The notes under the pieces: generated by a model
The model's database searches: none
Seen by the model: the letters and a program-made list of their open reading frames with translations, nothing else
Told to the model about the DNA's origin: nothing
Shown here: one piece after another, positions 13,815 to 24,000 of the stretch
Layout: each line of letters starts with the position of its first letter
Numbering within the stretch: position 1 is the stretch's first letter
Made by a program: the position numbers and the translations under genes
Source: a virus
DNA: 64,000 bases
Strand: one strand, 5' to 3'
IMG/VR virus record: IMGVR_UViG_3300002138_000037
Span: 1 to 64,000 of that record

Positions 13815-14195
13815 ATGGAAACTATCGAATTTGAAATATATAAAGGTAAGTCGTTCTCATCACTCTGTAAAGAAATTGTAGTTAATCAGAATGAAAAGAA
13901 GGACCAAATTGATATTTTAATCAGTGAACTCCGTCCGTTGATTAAAAGTGTGAACGACGCAATGGTTATCGTGCCACTTATTCGTGATTATCTCGACACT
14001 GGAATTAAAAACGATGAACAACTTGTAAAATTAGCTGCGGTTATACAACGTATTTTATCCAAACAAAATGAGGGTGGAGATGGTGACCAATCATTTGCCA
14101 TAACTGACGAGGAACGTAAACAGTTGTTGGATGCGATGCAGGATGTTCAAAAAAATTCCACCGAGTTAGTAAAAGTTAAGGAAATCAAATCATGA
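13815..14195 (+). CDS. Hypothetical protein heading the baseplate operon
   Basis: The 126-residue product is mostly predicted helix with a short N-terminal strand (IEFEIYKGKSF). It includes LISELRPLIKSVNDAMVIVP and an EERKQLLDAM helix near the C-terminus. Its stop overlaps the start of the spike-like gene by four bases, so it is translationally coupled to it. Position suggests a baseplate or assembly factor. I do not recognise the family. Confidence 0.65.
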   Translation: METIEFEIYKGKSFSSLCKEIVVNQNEKKDQIDILISELRPLIKSVNDAMVIVPLIRDYLDTGIKNDEQLVKLAAVIQRILSKQNEGGDGDQSFAITDEERKQLLDAMQDVQKNSTELVKVKEIKS

Positions 14196-15817
14196 ATTCA
14201 TCTGGTCGAACAATATTAAATAATTCAACCGATGATGTAAACAAATTATCCACTTTTAGAGATGTCAAATATCTCCAAGTGGGTGAAAACATGCCGCAGT
14301 TCGAACCGGGGGTTGTTTTGGACATCATTCTCGACGACAAACATCCTCTGTTTGCAAATGGGGAAATGGGAAACATTACCATTCCATCGGAATATCCTAA
14401 AAATTACAATAATCTTCCAGCAAGTTCTTCGGATAAAAGTTATTATCCAATTGGAACTGTGTTAGTGAGACTATGTTATACACAACAAAAGGTTGAGAAG
14501 GAAAATTTGATTTGGGCAATTCCAATTGATAGTAGTTTTACAACATATCCAGTATTAAATGAAGTGGTTAATGTAGTTTATATCTTGGATAAATTTTACT
14601 ATACAAACAAAATCAACACCAAAAATGACAACAATACCTCCGCCGATTTTAGATACGAACAGACATATGGTAAGAAAATATCCAATCGGAGTTATTCCGG
14701 TTCCACAACGGTTGTTGAATTACGTGGGCCAGAATCTCGACTCGATTCAACGAATGATAGATTCTATTCGGGGTTCCGTGGTATTTTGGGAAATTACTTC
14801 TGGTTTAATGATAAAATTCGAAATCTCAAACATTATGAGGGAGATTCAATTTTTGAAAGTCGGTTTGGTCAAAGTATAAGAATGGGGGCCTACGACGATA
14901 ATCGTAAAAATGATAAAGGGGTTTACGACAACTATAAAAGTGACAAGGAAGAGGTTGGTGGTGGCAATCCCATGATTTTGATTCGTAATAGACAAAGACC
15001 TATTGCGAAAGATAATACACAACAATTACATCCACTCTTAAATAAGATAGATGATGTTAACTCTTCACCAAATGAGAAGAATGTTGGTGGATATTTAATT
15101 GAAGATATAAACAACGATGGTAGTTCTATTCACATAACAAGTGGATTGACGGTATCAAGATTTAAAACAACGTGTTACAAAAAATACTTTTCAACAAATT
15201 CTGGTGAGGAACAGGTCAAATTTAATCCACCAAACGCAACCACGTTTAAAATGCCCGAATTGAGTGGGGATCAAATTGTAATACATAGTGATAGATTAAT
15301 TTTTGCGTCTAGGTTTGGGGAGACGTTACATTTTTCGAAGAAACGTTATATGGTAACAACTGATAGTGAATATACTGTCGATGCCCATAATCAAATAGTT
15401 TTTACCACAAATACCAAGACGGTGTTTAACTCACCAGCTATATATTTGGGAGAACATAATAATACAAACGAACCAGCGGTATTGGGTCAGACTTTAGCTG
15501 ATTGGTTATACGACTTATGTTTATGGTTGGAGGAACATACCCACTGGCACGAACACACCCATGAAGATGTGGGTGTTCCGACTCCTAAAAATACCCAAGT
15601 TCCGGTGCAAATCAGACAATTACGTAGTTTACGTGATAAGATTCATACCATTATGAGTCGTCGAGTATTTTTGACGGGTGGGGGTTATGCTCCGGGTGGA
15701 GATGGTGGAGAAATTGTAGATGGTGTTCCATCAACTAAAATAAACACATTCTCTGGAACGGGTGTTCCCGGTGGATGGCCAGCCTCAAATAGAAGAGAAA
15801 GTCCGAGAAAATTTTAA
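14192..15817 (+). CDS. Baseplate hub/central spike protein, gp5-like
   Basis: The 541-residue protein appears to start with a beta-rich OB-like domain (QFEPGVVLDIILDDKHPLF, PIGTVLVRL, IWAIPIDSS). It then has repeated strand segments, and near residues 445-460 a His-rich motif EEHTHWHEHTHED. A Gly-rich C-terminus follows. OB-fold N-termini and HxH metal sites at the tip are known for contractile-tail spikes such as T4 gp5/gp5.4, P2 gpV and R-type pyocins. No lysozyme domain is visible. The assignment rests on these features and on the position just before gp25 and gp6. Confidence 0.6.
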   Translation: MNSSGRTILNNSTDDVNKLSTFRDVKYLQVGENMPQFEPGVVLDIILDDKHPLFANGEMGNITIPSEYPKNYNNLPASSSDKSYYPIGTVLVRLCYTQQKVEKENLIWAIPIDSSFTTYPVLNEVVNVVYILDKFYYTNKINTKNDNNTSADFRYEQTYGKKISNRSYSGSTTVVELRGPESRLDSTNDRFYSGFRGILGNYFWFNDKIRNLKHYEGDSIFESRFGQSIRMGAYDDNRKNDKGVYDNYKSDKEEVGGGNPMILIRNRQRPIAKDNTQQLHPLLNKIDDVNSSPNEKNVGGYLIEDINNDGSSIHITSGLTVSRFKTTCYKKYFSTNSGEEQVKFNPPNATTFKMPELSGDQIVIHSDRLIFASRFGETLHFSKKRYMVTTDSEYTVDAHNQIVFTTNTKTVFNSPAIYLGEHNNTNEPAVLGQTLADWLYDLCLWLEEHTHWHEHTHEDVGVPTPKNTQVPVQIRQLRSLRDKIHTIMSRRVFLTGGGYAPGGDGGEIVDGVPSTKINTFSGTGVPGGWPASNRRESPRKF

Positions 15818-15825
15818 TATATATA
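15818..15825 (+). promoter_or_regulatory. Variant late promoter box
   Basis: TATATATA, four bases before the ATG at 15830. Confidence 0.45.
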
Positions 15826-15829
15826 CGTT

Positions 15830-16246
15830 ATGAATGCAGATCAATTTAAAAAACTAATTCGTGAAATCGTTAATACGGAGTTAAAAACCGCATTACCTGC
15901 AATTTTGGATGAATATTTCAAGAACCAAAAACAACCAGTTGTTGAAAATACCACCAAAATATTAAAAAATGTGGTTGACTCGTCTAAAAGAATCACCGAT
16001 TCCAGACCAGCACCAGTTGTGGCTCCTAAAACCTTTTCAACGAACCCTATCCTAAATCAGATTTTAAACGAAACCACCGTTAAAATCCCCAATGACGATA
16101 GTAATTCGATGATGGCGTCTCAACAGAGTGCCCCCTCGGTATTAGACTCACCAGAGGCGGTGCCTGATTCGTTGTCTGGGGTCTTTACGAAGAATTATGC
16201 TTCGGTATTACAGGCTGCCGATAAAATAGCTAAACAAAAGAGATAA
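15830..16246 (+). CDS. Hypothetical protein between the spike and gp25 genes
   Basis: The 138-residue product starts MNADQFKKLIREIVNTELKT, similar in style to the Lys-rich amphipathic N-termini elsewhere in this phage. It continues with a Pro/Val/Ser/Asn-rich, probably disordered middle and a short C-terminal helix. The NPILNQILNET string is typical of similar proteins in large marine phages. It lies two bases before gp25. Function unknown; a baseplate assembly role is suggested by position only. Confidence 0.6.
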   Translation: MNADQFKKLIREIVNTELKTALPAILDEYFKNQKQPVVENTTKILKNVVDSSKRITDSRPAPVVAPKTFSTNPILNQILNETTVKIPNDDSNSMMASQQSAPSVLDSPEAVPDSLSGVFTKNYASVLQAADKIAKQKR

Positions 16247-16248
16247 TA

Positions 16249-16668
16249 ATGGCCACCCGAACATCAGCATCATATGCACCTATTGGGTTAGAAGTTCCTT
16301 TTATAAGGGGAACTGGTGGGTATTTTCAGCAAACATTTGATACAAACAATCAAGTGAAACAAAATCTCATGAATTTTTTAAAGACCAAGAAGGGTGAACG
16401 CCGAATGTCACCGGAATTTGGAACAAAGTTGTATGAGCTGGTTTTTGAACAAAAAACGGATAATTTGAACGAAATTGCTAAAAATATCCTTTTTGAAGAA
16501 ATCTCATATTGGATTCCAGAGGTAAGTATTGATGAAATTGACATTATTAATGTTGAAAACCCCGTAGGAGATGATAATTATAAACTGAGAATATCTGTGT
16601 CGTTTACTATCAAACAGACGAAAACTGAAGATTCGGTAACATTTGACTTACAAAGTGTCAATATATAA
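16249..16668 (+). CDS. 25: Baseplate wedge protein gp25 (GPW/gp25 family)
   Basis: At 139 residues it has the usual length of T4 gp25. It contains the characteristic NQVKQNLMNFLKTKKGERRM followed by SPEFGTKLYELVF, then a NILFEEISYWIPEVSIDEIDI region. This lysozyme-like-fold protein (not an enzyme) is part of the wedge and contacts the first sheath ring in contractile machines. It is followed two bases later by gp6, its structural partner, so the pair is conserved. Confidence 0.9.
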   Translation: MATRTSASYAPIGLEVPFIRGTGGYFQQTFDTNNQVKQNLMNFLKTKKGERRMSPEFGTKLYELVFEQKTDNLNEIAKNILFEEISYWIPEVSIDEIDIINVENPVGDDNYKLRISVSFTIKQTKTEDSVTFDLQSVNI

Positions 16669-16670
16669 TT

Positions 16671-18635
16671 ATGGCAACCGTATTAGATAAAAATTTTAAA
16701 CCTCAATCAAGAGAGGTAAAATATCTTGGACGAGATTTTGGTCAATTGAAACAAGGATTGATTGAGTTCTCTAAACAATACTATCCAAGAAGTTACAAAG
16801 ATTTTAGTGATGCAGCACCGGGCACAATGTTTATCGACATGGCTGCGTATGTTGGTGATGTTTTATCTTTTTACATTGATTATCAATACAAAGAAGGATT
16901 GATTAATTTTGCAGAAGAACGTAAGAATGTTATTCAACTGGCTAAGTATTTAGGATACATCTCCAAACCTACTAAACCCGCGATAACAACTTTAGATGCG
17001 TATATCATAGTTCCATCAAAACGATTATCCGACGGCACATTCGAACCAGATACGAGATATGCTATGCGAGTGAGGGAGGGTATGGAAGTATTATCCTCAA
17101 ATAGAGCTGCGTTTATAACCACAGAAACTCTTGATTTTTCCATTGACAGTGTAACGTCACCCCGAACCGACGAAGTGTTCTCACGAAACGATGTAGGAGA
17201 ACCGGAGTTTTATCTTTTAAGAAAATCCACCAAAGCTTATTCCGGTAAAATTATTACACGGGAATTCAATGTTACCAGTCAAAACCCAAATCTTCGAGTG
17301 GAATTGGCTGAAACGAATGTTATTAAGGTGATTAGCATAATTGACGCGGATAACAACAATTGGTATCAGGTTGATTATCTTGCCCAAGATTTAGTGGAGT
17401 TGCCGGTTGAAAACAACCAATTAAATTTTGAAACATTTTCTCAATATCGTTCATCCGTACCTAACATATTGAAATACTTGCGAACCAATCGACGTTATAC
17501 TATTGATGTAGACGAAAATAACAAAACGTATATACAATTTGGACCATCTACGGATAGTTTGGAAGAGGAAATTTTAATACCTAATTCAGAGTTGTTGGGT
17601 GTAGGATTTGCCAATATCAGTAAATATAATTTGACGTTGGATCCAACCGCATTCGTCAATTCTAATTCTTATGGATTATCACCATTCAATACAACTCTAA
17701 CGGTCAAATATATTATTGGTGGGGGAGTAGAATCAAACGCAAACGTTGGGGATATTACCACTATCAGTAAAGTTGCTTTCGATGAGGTTGAAGAATATTT
17801 ACCATCCGAATTAAATTTGGTAAATACCATCAAAAATAGTTTACGTGTTGAAAACTCCACATCAGCTACCGGTGGTGCGGGTGAAGAAAGTATTTTGGAA
17901 ATCAAACAAAATGCAATTTCAAACTTTGCGACACAAAATAGAATGGTGACTAAAGAAGATTATATTGCGAGAACATTGAGTATGCCAGCGGAATTTGGTA
18001 AGGTATCTAAAGTCCATGTGATAACGGAAAATGATTTATATACCAACAATACGACGTATATTCAAGGATTAATTGATGAAAACAACAACATCGTTGTTGA
18101 TGAAAAAAATAAAGACTATCGTAAAGTAAATTTGGAAGGCGTAAATCCATTGGGTATAAATCTCTATGTTCTTGCATACGACGATAATGGCAATTTAACT
18201 CCGGTTAACGAAGCACTTGCACACAATTTACGGAATTATCTATCGAAATACCGAATGATGTCAGATAGAATAAATATCATTGATGGATTCGTCGTTAACA
18301 TCGGTGTCGATTTTACAATTTTGACGTATTCCACTTACAACAAAAAAGAAGTATTGACGGAGTGTATAGACTCCATTAAAAACTTTTTCAATTCCGAATC
18401 ATGGCAATTTTCACAACCAATTAACATCGGTCAATTGGAATTAGAAATTGCTAAAATTGAAGGAGTTCAATCAGTTGCTCATCTGGAAATCGAGAATTTG
18501 GCTGGGGATAATTATTCAATTTATGAATATGATTTACCATCCGCAACAAAGAATAAAATTATATACCCACCAATCGACCCAACTATTTTTGAAGTAAAAT
18601 ATCCAGACGTCGATATTAGAGGTAAAGTATTGTAA
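16671..18635 (+). CDS. 6: Baseplate wedge protein gp6
   Basis: The 654-residue protein matches T4 gp6 (660 residues) in length and in its N-terminal signature (YYPRSYKDFSDAAPGTMFID, then MAAYVGDVLSFYIDYQ). Central and C-terminal parts include the baseplate-J-like segment MVTKEDYIARTLSMP and a LSKYRMMSDRINI region. gp6 dimers form the continuous inner ring of the baseplate that joins wedges together. It lies between gp25 and a series of appendage genes. Confidence 0.9.
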   Translation: MATVLDKNFKPQSREVKYLGRDFGQLKQGLIEFSKQYYPRSYKDFSDAAPGTMFIDMAAYVGDVLSFYIDYQYKEGLINFAEERKNVIQLAKYLGYISKPTKPAITTLDAYIIVPSKRLSDGTFEPDTRYAMRVREGMEVLSSNRAAFITTETLDFSIDSVTSPRTDEVFSRNDVGEPEFYLLRKSTKAYSGKIITREFNVTSQNPNLRVELAETNVIKVISIIDADNNNWYQVDYLAQDLVELPVENNQLNFETFSQYRSSVPNILKYLRTNRRYTIDVDENNKTYIQFGPSTDSLEEEILIPNSELLGVGFANISKYNLTLDPTAFVNSNSYGLSPFNTTLTVKYIIGGGVESNANVGDITTISKVAFDEVEEYLPSELNLVNTIKNSLRVENSTSATGGAGEESILEIKQNAISNFATQNRMVTKEDYIARTLSMPAEFGKVSKVHVITENDLYTNNTTYIQGLIDENNNIVVDEKNKDYRKVNLEGVNPLGINLYVLAYDDNGNLTPVNEALAHNLRNYLSKYRMMSDRINIIDGFVVNIGVDFTILTYSTYNKKEVLTECIDSIKNFFNSESWQFSQPINIGQLELEIAKIEGVQSVAHLEIENLAGDNYSIYEYDLPSATKNKIIYPPIDPTIFEVKYPDVDIRGKVL

Positions 18636-18636
18636 T

Positions 18637-18930
18637 ATGCATAAATTCATATTTCCATCATCCGACACATTCATTTGTAATGACCCGGATTATTATTTGA
18701 AAAATTTCGGACGAGATGAAATTTTGGAAATAAATGCGTTTACTCGTAATGTTGTTACGTTTGTTGTAACTGGTTCAAGTGAAATTTCGAGAGATAGGTT
18801 GAATTTACAAGTTTTATCTTTCAGTGGGTATTTTTCGGGTTCCCTGACTGGTTCGGGAGATATAACAAGTGGGTCGGCATTTATTTCAGGTAGTGGTATG
18901 TGGATAGAACCAGATACGGGAAGTTGTTAA
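18637..18930 (+). CDS. Small appendage-like structural protein
   Basis: A 97-residue Ser/Gly/Thr-rich protein beginning MHKFIFPSSDTFICNDPDYY. Its N-terminus aligns with that of the next gene (MHHFIYCQKDTYVMNYPDYV), so the two are paralogs. The C-terminal half is low-complexity with SGYFSGSLTGSG repeats. It starts one base after the gp6 stop. It is probably a baseplate or tail decoration component. Confidence 0.6.
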   Translation: MHKFIFPSSDTFICNDPDYYLKNFGRDEILEINAFTRNVVTFVVTGSSEISRDRLNLQVLSFSGYFSGSLTGSGDITSGSAFISGSGMWIEPDTGSC

Positions 18931-18934
18931 TCAT

Positions 18935-19285
18935 ATGCATCATTTTATATATTGTCAAAAAGATACTTACGTAATGAACTATCCCGATTACGTTGAGAAA
19001 AATTTTGCGTTGGATCCATATATTGAAGTCGGTGCTATAAACAAATTAATTATAGGTTATATTACCGCGTCGGTGGCAAGAACATCGGGTTCAAACCAAT
19101 TGGTATCTTCTCGTATGGATAATTTCACCGGAACCTTCACCGGTAGTATTGATTGTGCAACGGGTAGTGTCAATGGATTTATATTATGTGACCAAATTGT
19201 TGCGGTTGAGTTTGACTTAGTTGACGACTCTGAGAATCAAATGATTGATGATTCTGAAAATACTCTGATAGTTTCGTCTACTTGA
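18935..19285 (+). CDS. Small appendage-like structural protein, paralog
   Basis: The 116-residue product shares the MH.FI....DT.......DY..KNF start with the preceding gene, and a GTFTGS/GSVNG repeat-like region. Its C-terminus has duplicated DDSEN motifs (DDSENQMIDDSENTLI), which could bind metal or simply be a short internal repeat. It lies four bases after the previous stop. Role inferred only from position. Confidence 0.6.
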   Translation: MHHFIYCQKDTYVMNYPDYVEKNFALDPYIEVGAINKLIIGYITASVARTSGSNQLVSSRMDNFTGTFTGSIDCATGSVNGFILCDQIVAVEFDLVDDSENQMIDDSENTLIVSST

Positions 19286-19288
19286 TAT

Positions 19289-19296
19289 TATTTATT
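19289..19296 (+). promoter_or_regulatory. Late promoter box
   Basis: TATTTATT, four bases before the ATG at 19301. Confidence 0.6.
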
Positions 19297-19300
19297 ACAT

Positions 19301-20545
19301 ATGTCATTATCATTCACAGTTGATTATTTTTCCGGTATTTCGAGTAGCAATTACGTATCCGGTAGTGCATCGGGGTCATTTAGTGGTTCAATATGCGGGT
19401 TCACTGGTAGTTTGGAGAATTTCACGGGTATTTTATCGGGGTATATATCGGGGTCTTATGATTATCTTTTAAACCGTTACGTTACGGAGTATAAAACCTT
19501 CATAAAACGTTCTATATTGAAGTTCGATTTGACCACCATTAGTGAATCTATTGCTAATGGAAGTGTGGTAAATCCAAAATTCATTCTCAATCTCCGAACG
19601 GTGGAGTCGAAGGAAATTGGGGTAGATTATAAAATCTATGCATACCCAATAAGTCAAAGTTGGGATATGGGAACGGGTATTTTTGCTGCGGGTGGTGGCA
19701 ATACAGGAGTAAATTGGTCTTATCGAGAATATCCAGATACTTCAAGTGTTTGGTATCCAAATATTGATTTAGATACAAATTTATCCGGGGCAAATTACTT
19801 GGATACTGCGTCGGTTGCGGTGTTTGCTCGGGGAGGGGGAACTTGGTATTACTCGGCACCAGTCAGCTGTTCCAATGATCCAAGTCAAAGTTTTTGTTCC
19901 GCCGTTTCCGGGGCTAGTTACATATGCAGTCAATCTTTCAGTTACCAATCCTCAGATATAGAACTTGATGTTACTCGTATTTGCCAAGCGTGGATTTGTG
20001 GTTGTATTCCAAACGAAGGAATTATACTACTCACTTCCGATGAATTGAATGAAGATGCGACAAGTAATCTCAAGTTTTTCGGTCGTGAGACGAATACCAT
20101 TTATTCTCCATATTTAGACGTTAAATGGGATGACTCATCCTTTGTAACGGCCAGTTTATCACCAGTAACCGCAAGTCTCGGTGTGAATGTTTCCATAAAA
20201 GGTATAAAAAAGGAATATAAGAGTGGGGCTAAGGTGAAATTTACGGTATCTGCACGTGAACAAAACCCACTAAAACGATTTGTGTCTGCACAGACTGCTT
20301 ATTTAACTCCAAAATACCTACCAACATCAAGTTTCTACGCTATTAAAGACAATGAAAGTTCCGAAACCATTATTGACTTTGATGATTATACTAAATTGAG
20401 TTGTGATGAATATGGAAATTATTTCTATTTAGATACGACGGGATTGGCTCAGGAGAGATATTATCGAATACTCATTAAAACTGAGTTAGACGACGGTTCT
20501 ATTCAATTATTTGATAATGGTAGTGTTTTTAAAATCATAAGATAA
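19301..20545 (+). CDS. Structural protein with DNRLRE-like domain
   Basis: The 414-residue protein opens with SGSASGSFSGSICGFTGSLE low-complexity repeats. A domain at residues about 60-270 follows (KRSILKFDLTTI, VDYKIYAYPISQSWDMGTG, GVNWSYREYP, GGGTWYY, DVTRICQAW, GIILLTSDE). That order matches the DNRLRE/disaggregatase-related beta domain found in secreted bacterial proteins. A Cys-rich patch (CSNDPSQSFCSAVSGASYIC) is unusual for a phage structural protein. A second beta domain lies at the C-terminus. The function may be surface binding. Confidence 0.65.
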   Translation: MSLSFTVDYFSGISSSNYVSGSASGSFSGSICGFTGSLENFTGILSGYISGSYDYLLNRYVTEYKTFIKRSILKFDLTTISESIANGSVVNPKFILNLRTVESKEIGVDYKIYAYPISQSWDMGTGIFAAGGGNTGVNWSYREYPDTSSVWYPNIDLDTNLSGANYLDTASVAVFARGGGTWYYSAPVSCSNDPSQSFCSAVSGASYICSQSFSYQSSDIELDVTRICQAWICGCIPNEGIILLTSDELNEDATSNLKFFGRETNTIYSPYLDVKWDDSSFVTASLSPVTASLGVNVSIKGIKKEYKSGAKVKFTVSAREQNPLKRFVSAQTAYLTPKYLPTSSFYAIKDNESSETIIDFDDYTKLSCDEYGNYFYLDTTGLAQERYYRILIKTELDDGSIQLFDNGSVFKIIR

Positions 20546-20546
20546 T

Positions 20547-21017
20547 ATGGCAGATTTGAATAAATTTGGTGACGAAATCAATTCGTTTAGAAACGGAACA
20601 TTATTGTACACATACAGTTACAATTCCGTTGGTAATCTCTTTTTTAAACAAGAATCTGACGTATTTAATCAACAATTTTTAAAGTTGTCGTTGAATAATC
20701 TTGAGTATAAAGATGATAAATTGGCCATTCTATATCCACTTGCATTTGAAGAATTCGTAGATGTGACTCCGACGAACAATACACCCGATACTCAAAATGA
20801 TGATTCTCAACTAACTATACAGATGTTGGAGAACACTATTACAAACCTCCAATATAAGGTAACCGAAACCAATAACGCGGTAGATGAGATAAATCGGTTG
20901 GAATCTCAATTGAACGCTACTAGAGAATTGATTATTCAACTTCGTATTGATAGGGGAGAGGGTCAATCTAAGTCTGATTTTAATGTTGAGTTTCCTTATA
21001 CCCCAAAAACATTCTAA
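20547..21017 (+). CDS. Hypothetical structural protein with C-terminal coiled coil
   Basis: The 156-residue product has a globular N-terminus (DEINSFRNGTLLYTYSYNSV) and a heptad-rich helix from about residue 92 to 142 (TIQMLENTITNLQYKVTETN and beyond). It starts one base after the preceding gene. A trimeric connector or chaperone role is possible, but no family is recognised. Confidence 0.6.
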   Translation: MADLNKFGDEINSFRNGTLLYTYSYNSVGNLFFKQESDVFNQQFLKLSLNNLEYKDDKLAILYPLAFEEFVDVTPTNNTPDTQNDDSQLTIQMLENTITNLQYKVTETNNAVDEINRLESQLNATRELIIQLRIDRGEGQSKSDFNVEFPYTPKTF

Positions 21018-21064
21018 CACATTGATTGTAAATTAGTAAGTCGTTTTAATAGTTATAGTAAGGT

Positions 21065-24000
21065 ATGTTCAATATATTAAAAGAATCACCCAATGAGATA
21101 AATGACGTAGGCTATATAAATTCGAGAGAGAATGTATTGTTTACGAGTTCATCTACACAAGAATATTTCTTTGGTAATTCGACAAAAGATGTAATTGAGA
21201 TTGGTGTCTATAATAGTCAAAAACAACCAATCACCTCATCCACTTTGGTTGGCTTTACAACCACTACAAAGTTTTTTTACCGATATGAGGATATTGATAA
21301 CAATGTATTCCGAGATTACTACTTTCCACCAAATTCCAATTTGATTCAAAATGGAAATCGGGATGTCTTAATTTCTGTTAAAGATATTGTTGAACAGAAT
21401 TCTATCACCGATGCCAATTTCTATCTATCGTTGACTCCTATATCGAATTTTTTCTCACAGACGAATCCTTTAATAATCAAAGAGATAAGCAATTCTCGTA
21501 GAGAAATAAAATTAGTAAAATCGTTCAATAGTGAAAATGTAGTCAATAACATTTCCGTTACTTTTGATGGTAATCAAATTTTATTTGATGGAAATAAATC
21601 CTTGAGTTTGAAATCGGGAACAGTCTACAATCTAAACTTTGTCAGTGGGGATATAACACTTGTCAAATTTAGTAAAATAAAGGATGGTTCTTTTAATGGT
21701 GGAGTTGAATATGTCAATAATGTAATTTACAAACCATCCACACGACAAATCATACTGGACACTACGGAAGATTTTCCAGTTACATTATTTGCGTATAATA
21801 AAAATCACCGAAATAGTGGTGTGGAAATTAATTTTCCAAGCCGCGTATCCGATTCTGATTTTAAGTTAAATAGTGAATTTCTATCATTGGGTTATAACAC
21901 ATTTATCAACAATCGAATTTACGATGATTTTGAATATTATGTAAACACATTCAACATCACCGATGTTTATAATCTAACAAAGGATAATTTCAAATCCGAA
22001 ATCAATTCTCTAAAACAATTATTTGGTTTGGCGGAAAATGATTCTGATGGTGTGTTTGAAATTTTACGTAGTGTGTTTTACGGTGAAACTATTTACGACG
22101 GTGAGATTCAAAAAAGCATTTCTTACCTCGGTATAAAAGATTATCTACTAAATTATCTCAAATTCAACTATGAATTTGTAAATACCTTTAACAATTTTAA
22201 TACATCGGTCAACGAAATAAATTTTGCCGCATGTGATAAAAAATTGTTACGTCGGTTGGCATCCTATAAATCCCCATCCAATTTTCCAGCGGATGTTAGA
22301 TTGCAATATGCGGATTCATTAAAGTATCTATATGGTGTATTTAATGTATTTCTAAAAAACACTCTCACAACGATTGAATCGGATTTCAAAAATAAGTTCA
22401 AGAGTCCACTTAAAAATGCGTTGAAAATTAATGGTCAAATTTTTCCAATACTGACTCTTAAAATAAATGGAAATGAACTTTGGTTGAAATTGAAAGATGG
22501 TATTCCATCCGAATATGTCATTGGAGATTTCTCAGATATAGTCAACATTTCCATTGAACCTTTCTTCCAAACTATTAACTTTGAGAGTAGTGTTAAAAAG
22601 AATACAATCAAATTAAATAAACCCAATTTCAGCATTGATATAAACGAACTATCTGCACGAACTTTGGGAACGAAGTATTACACGTCTGATGAATTGGAAG
22701 TGAATCGTAACATCAAAAATAAAATTGATGTCAACAAGAAGATTGCAAATATCAACGTAGATTATACTGATTTTAGCAAATTTGTCATCTTCTCATCGGC
22801 TAACTTACGAGTCAAAATATTTAAAAATAAAATATCAAGAATAACGGTTTTAGAAGAAGAAAATGATGAATTGGAATCCTTTGATCCAACTAATTCAGCA
22901 ACCAATGATAAAATTGGGGTGTATAACAAAATTGAGTTAAACAATAAAGAAATTGATTCGATATTTGCAAGTTTTGATGGTTATGAATCATATCTCTACA
23001 AGACTGGATATTTCATTTACGATACTTCATCTGAGACATTTGTTGAATCGACAACGGATTCTAGTGCGTCTAGTTATGTTGCCACATTGGATACCGATAG
23101 TGCTGAGTATGACATCAACAATCGTGATAGTCTTATAAACAACACCCCGGAGTATGTATATAATGACACTGATAACGATGAGTATCTCAAGTTCTTGAGT
23201 ATGGTTGGTCATCACTTTGATAACATCTATCTTTACATTTCCAATATCGGTATTTACAAAAATATCGGCGATGATACTTCAACGGGATTGACTGGAAAGT
23301 TAATCACGAATATTTTGAATGGATTTGGCTTTAAAGTTCCACCGGGACTAAGTGGAACATTGGAATATTCCGAAGTGGATGAATTATACCTCAATAGTTC
23401 AGAATCCAATAAGTATAACAACTCAATTTCCGTTGATGATAAAACGAAAACTATATGGAAGAGATTATTAACTAATTTACCATCAATATATAAAAGTAAA
23501 GGAACCGAAGAGTGTCTGAGACAGATATTTGCGATATATGGTATCCCAAACAATCTTATTCTGGTGAAAGAATTTGGTGGGGGATATACGCAAAATGAAA
23601 TTAGTTCATCATATACCATTGAAGAAAAGGAATATTTATTGGAATTCATTGGTTCCGAGGAAGAACGGGTGGAGTTTGTAAATTTAGAACCATTTAAATC
23701 GGTTGACTTCAAATTGTATATTGATACCACAAAATATCCAACCTCTCAGGTCATTGTTCCTATCCATAGTTCATTCTCCGGTGGTGACCAAATTTATTCG
23801 TTTGGATTCATAAAAATAAGCGATACGTTGGGTAGTTTATACTTCGTTATAAAAAGTGGTGATGAATCATTTGCGGCGGTGACGGAACCTTTCTACATGT
23901 TCAATGGTGAAGTGATGAGTCTTTTACTTAGAAAGAATCCAATTGATTCAAATTTTGAAACTGCATCTGATGACAATTTGGTTCCAACTCGATACGACAT

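Noticed and set aside
23254-23730. Minus-strand open frame of 158 codons
   Set aside because: It lies wholly inside the well-supported 1551-residue structural gene, and its product has no domain-like features.
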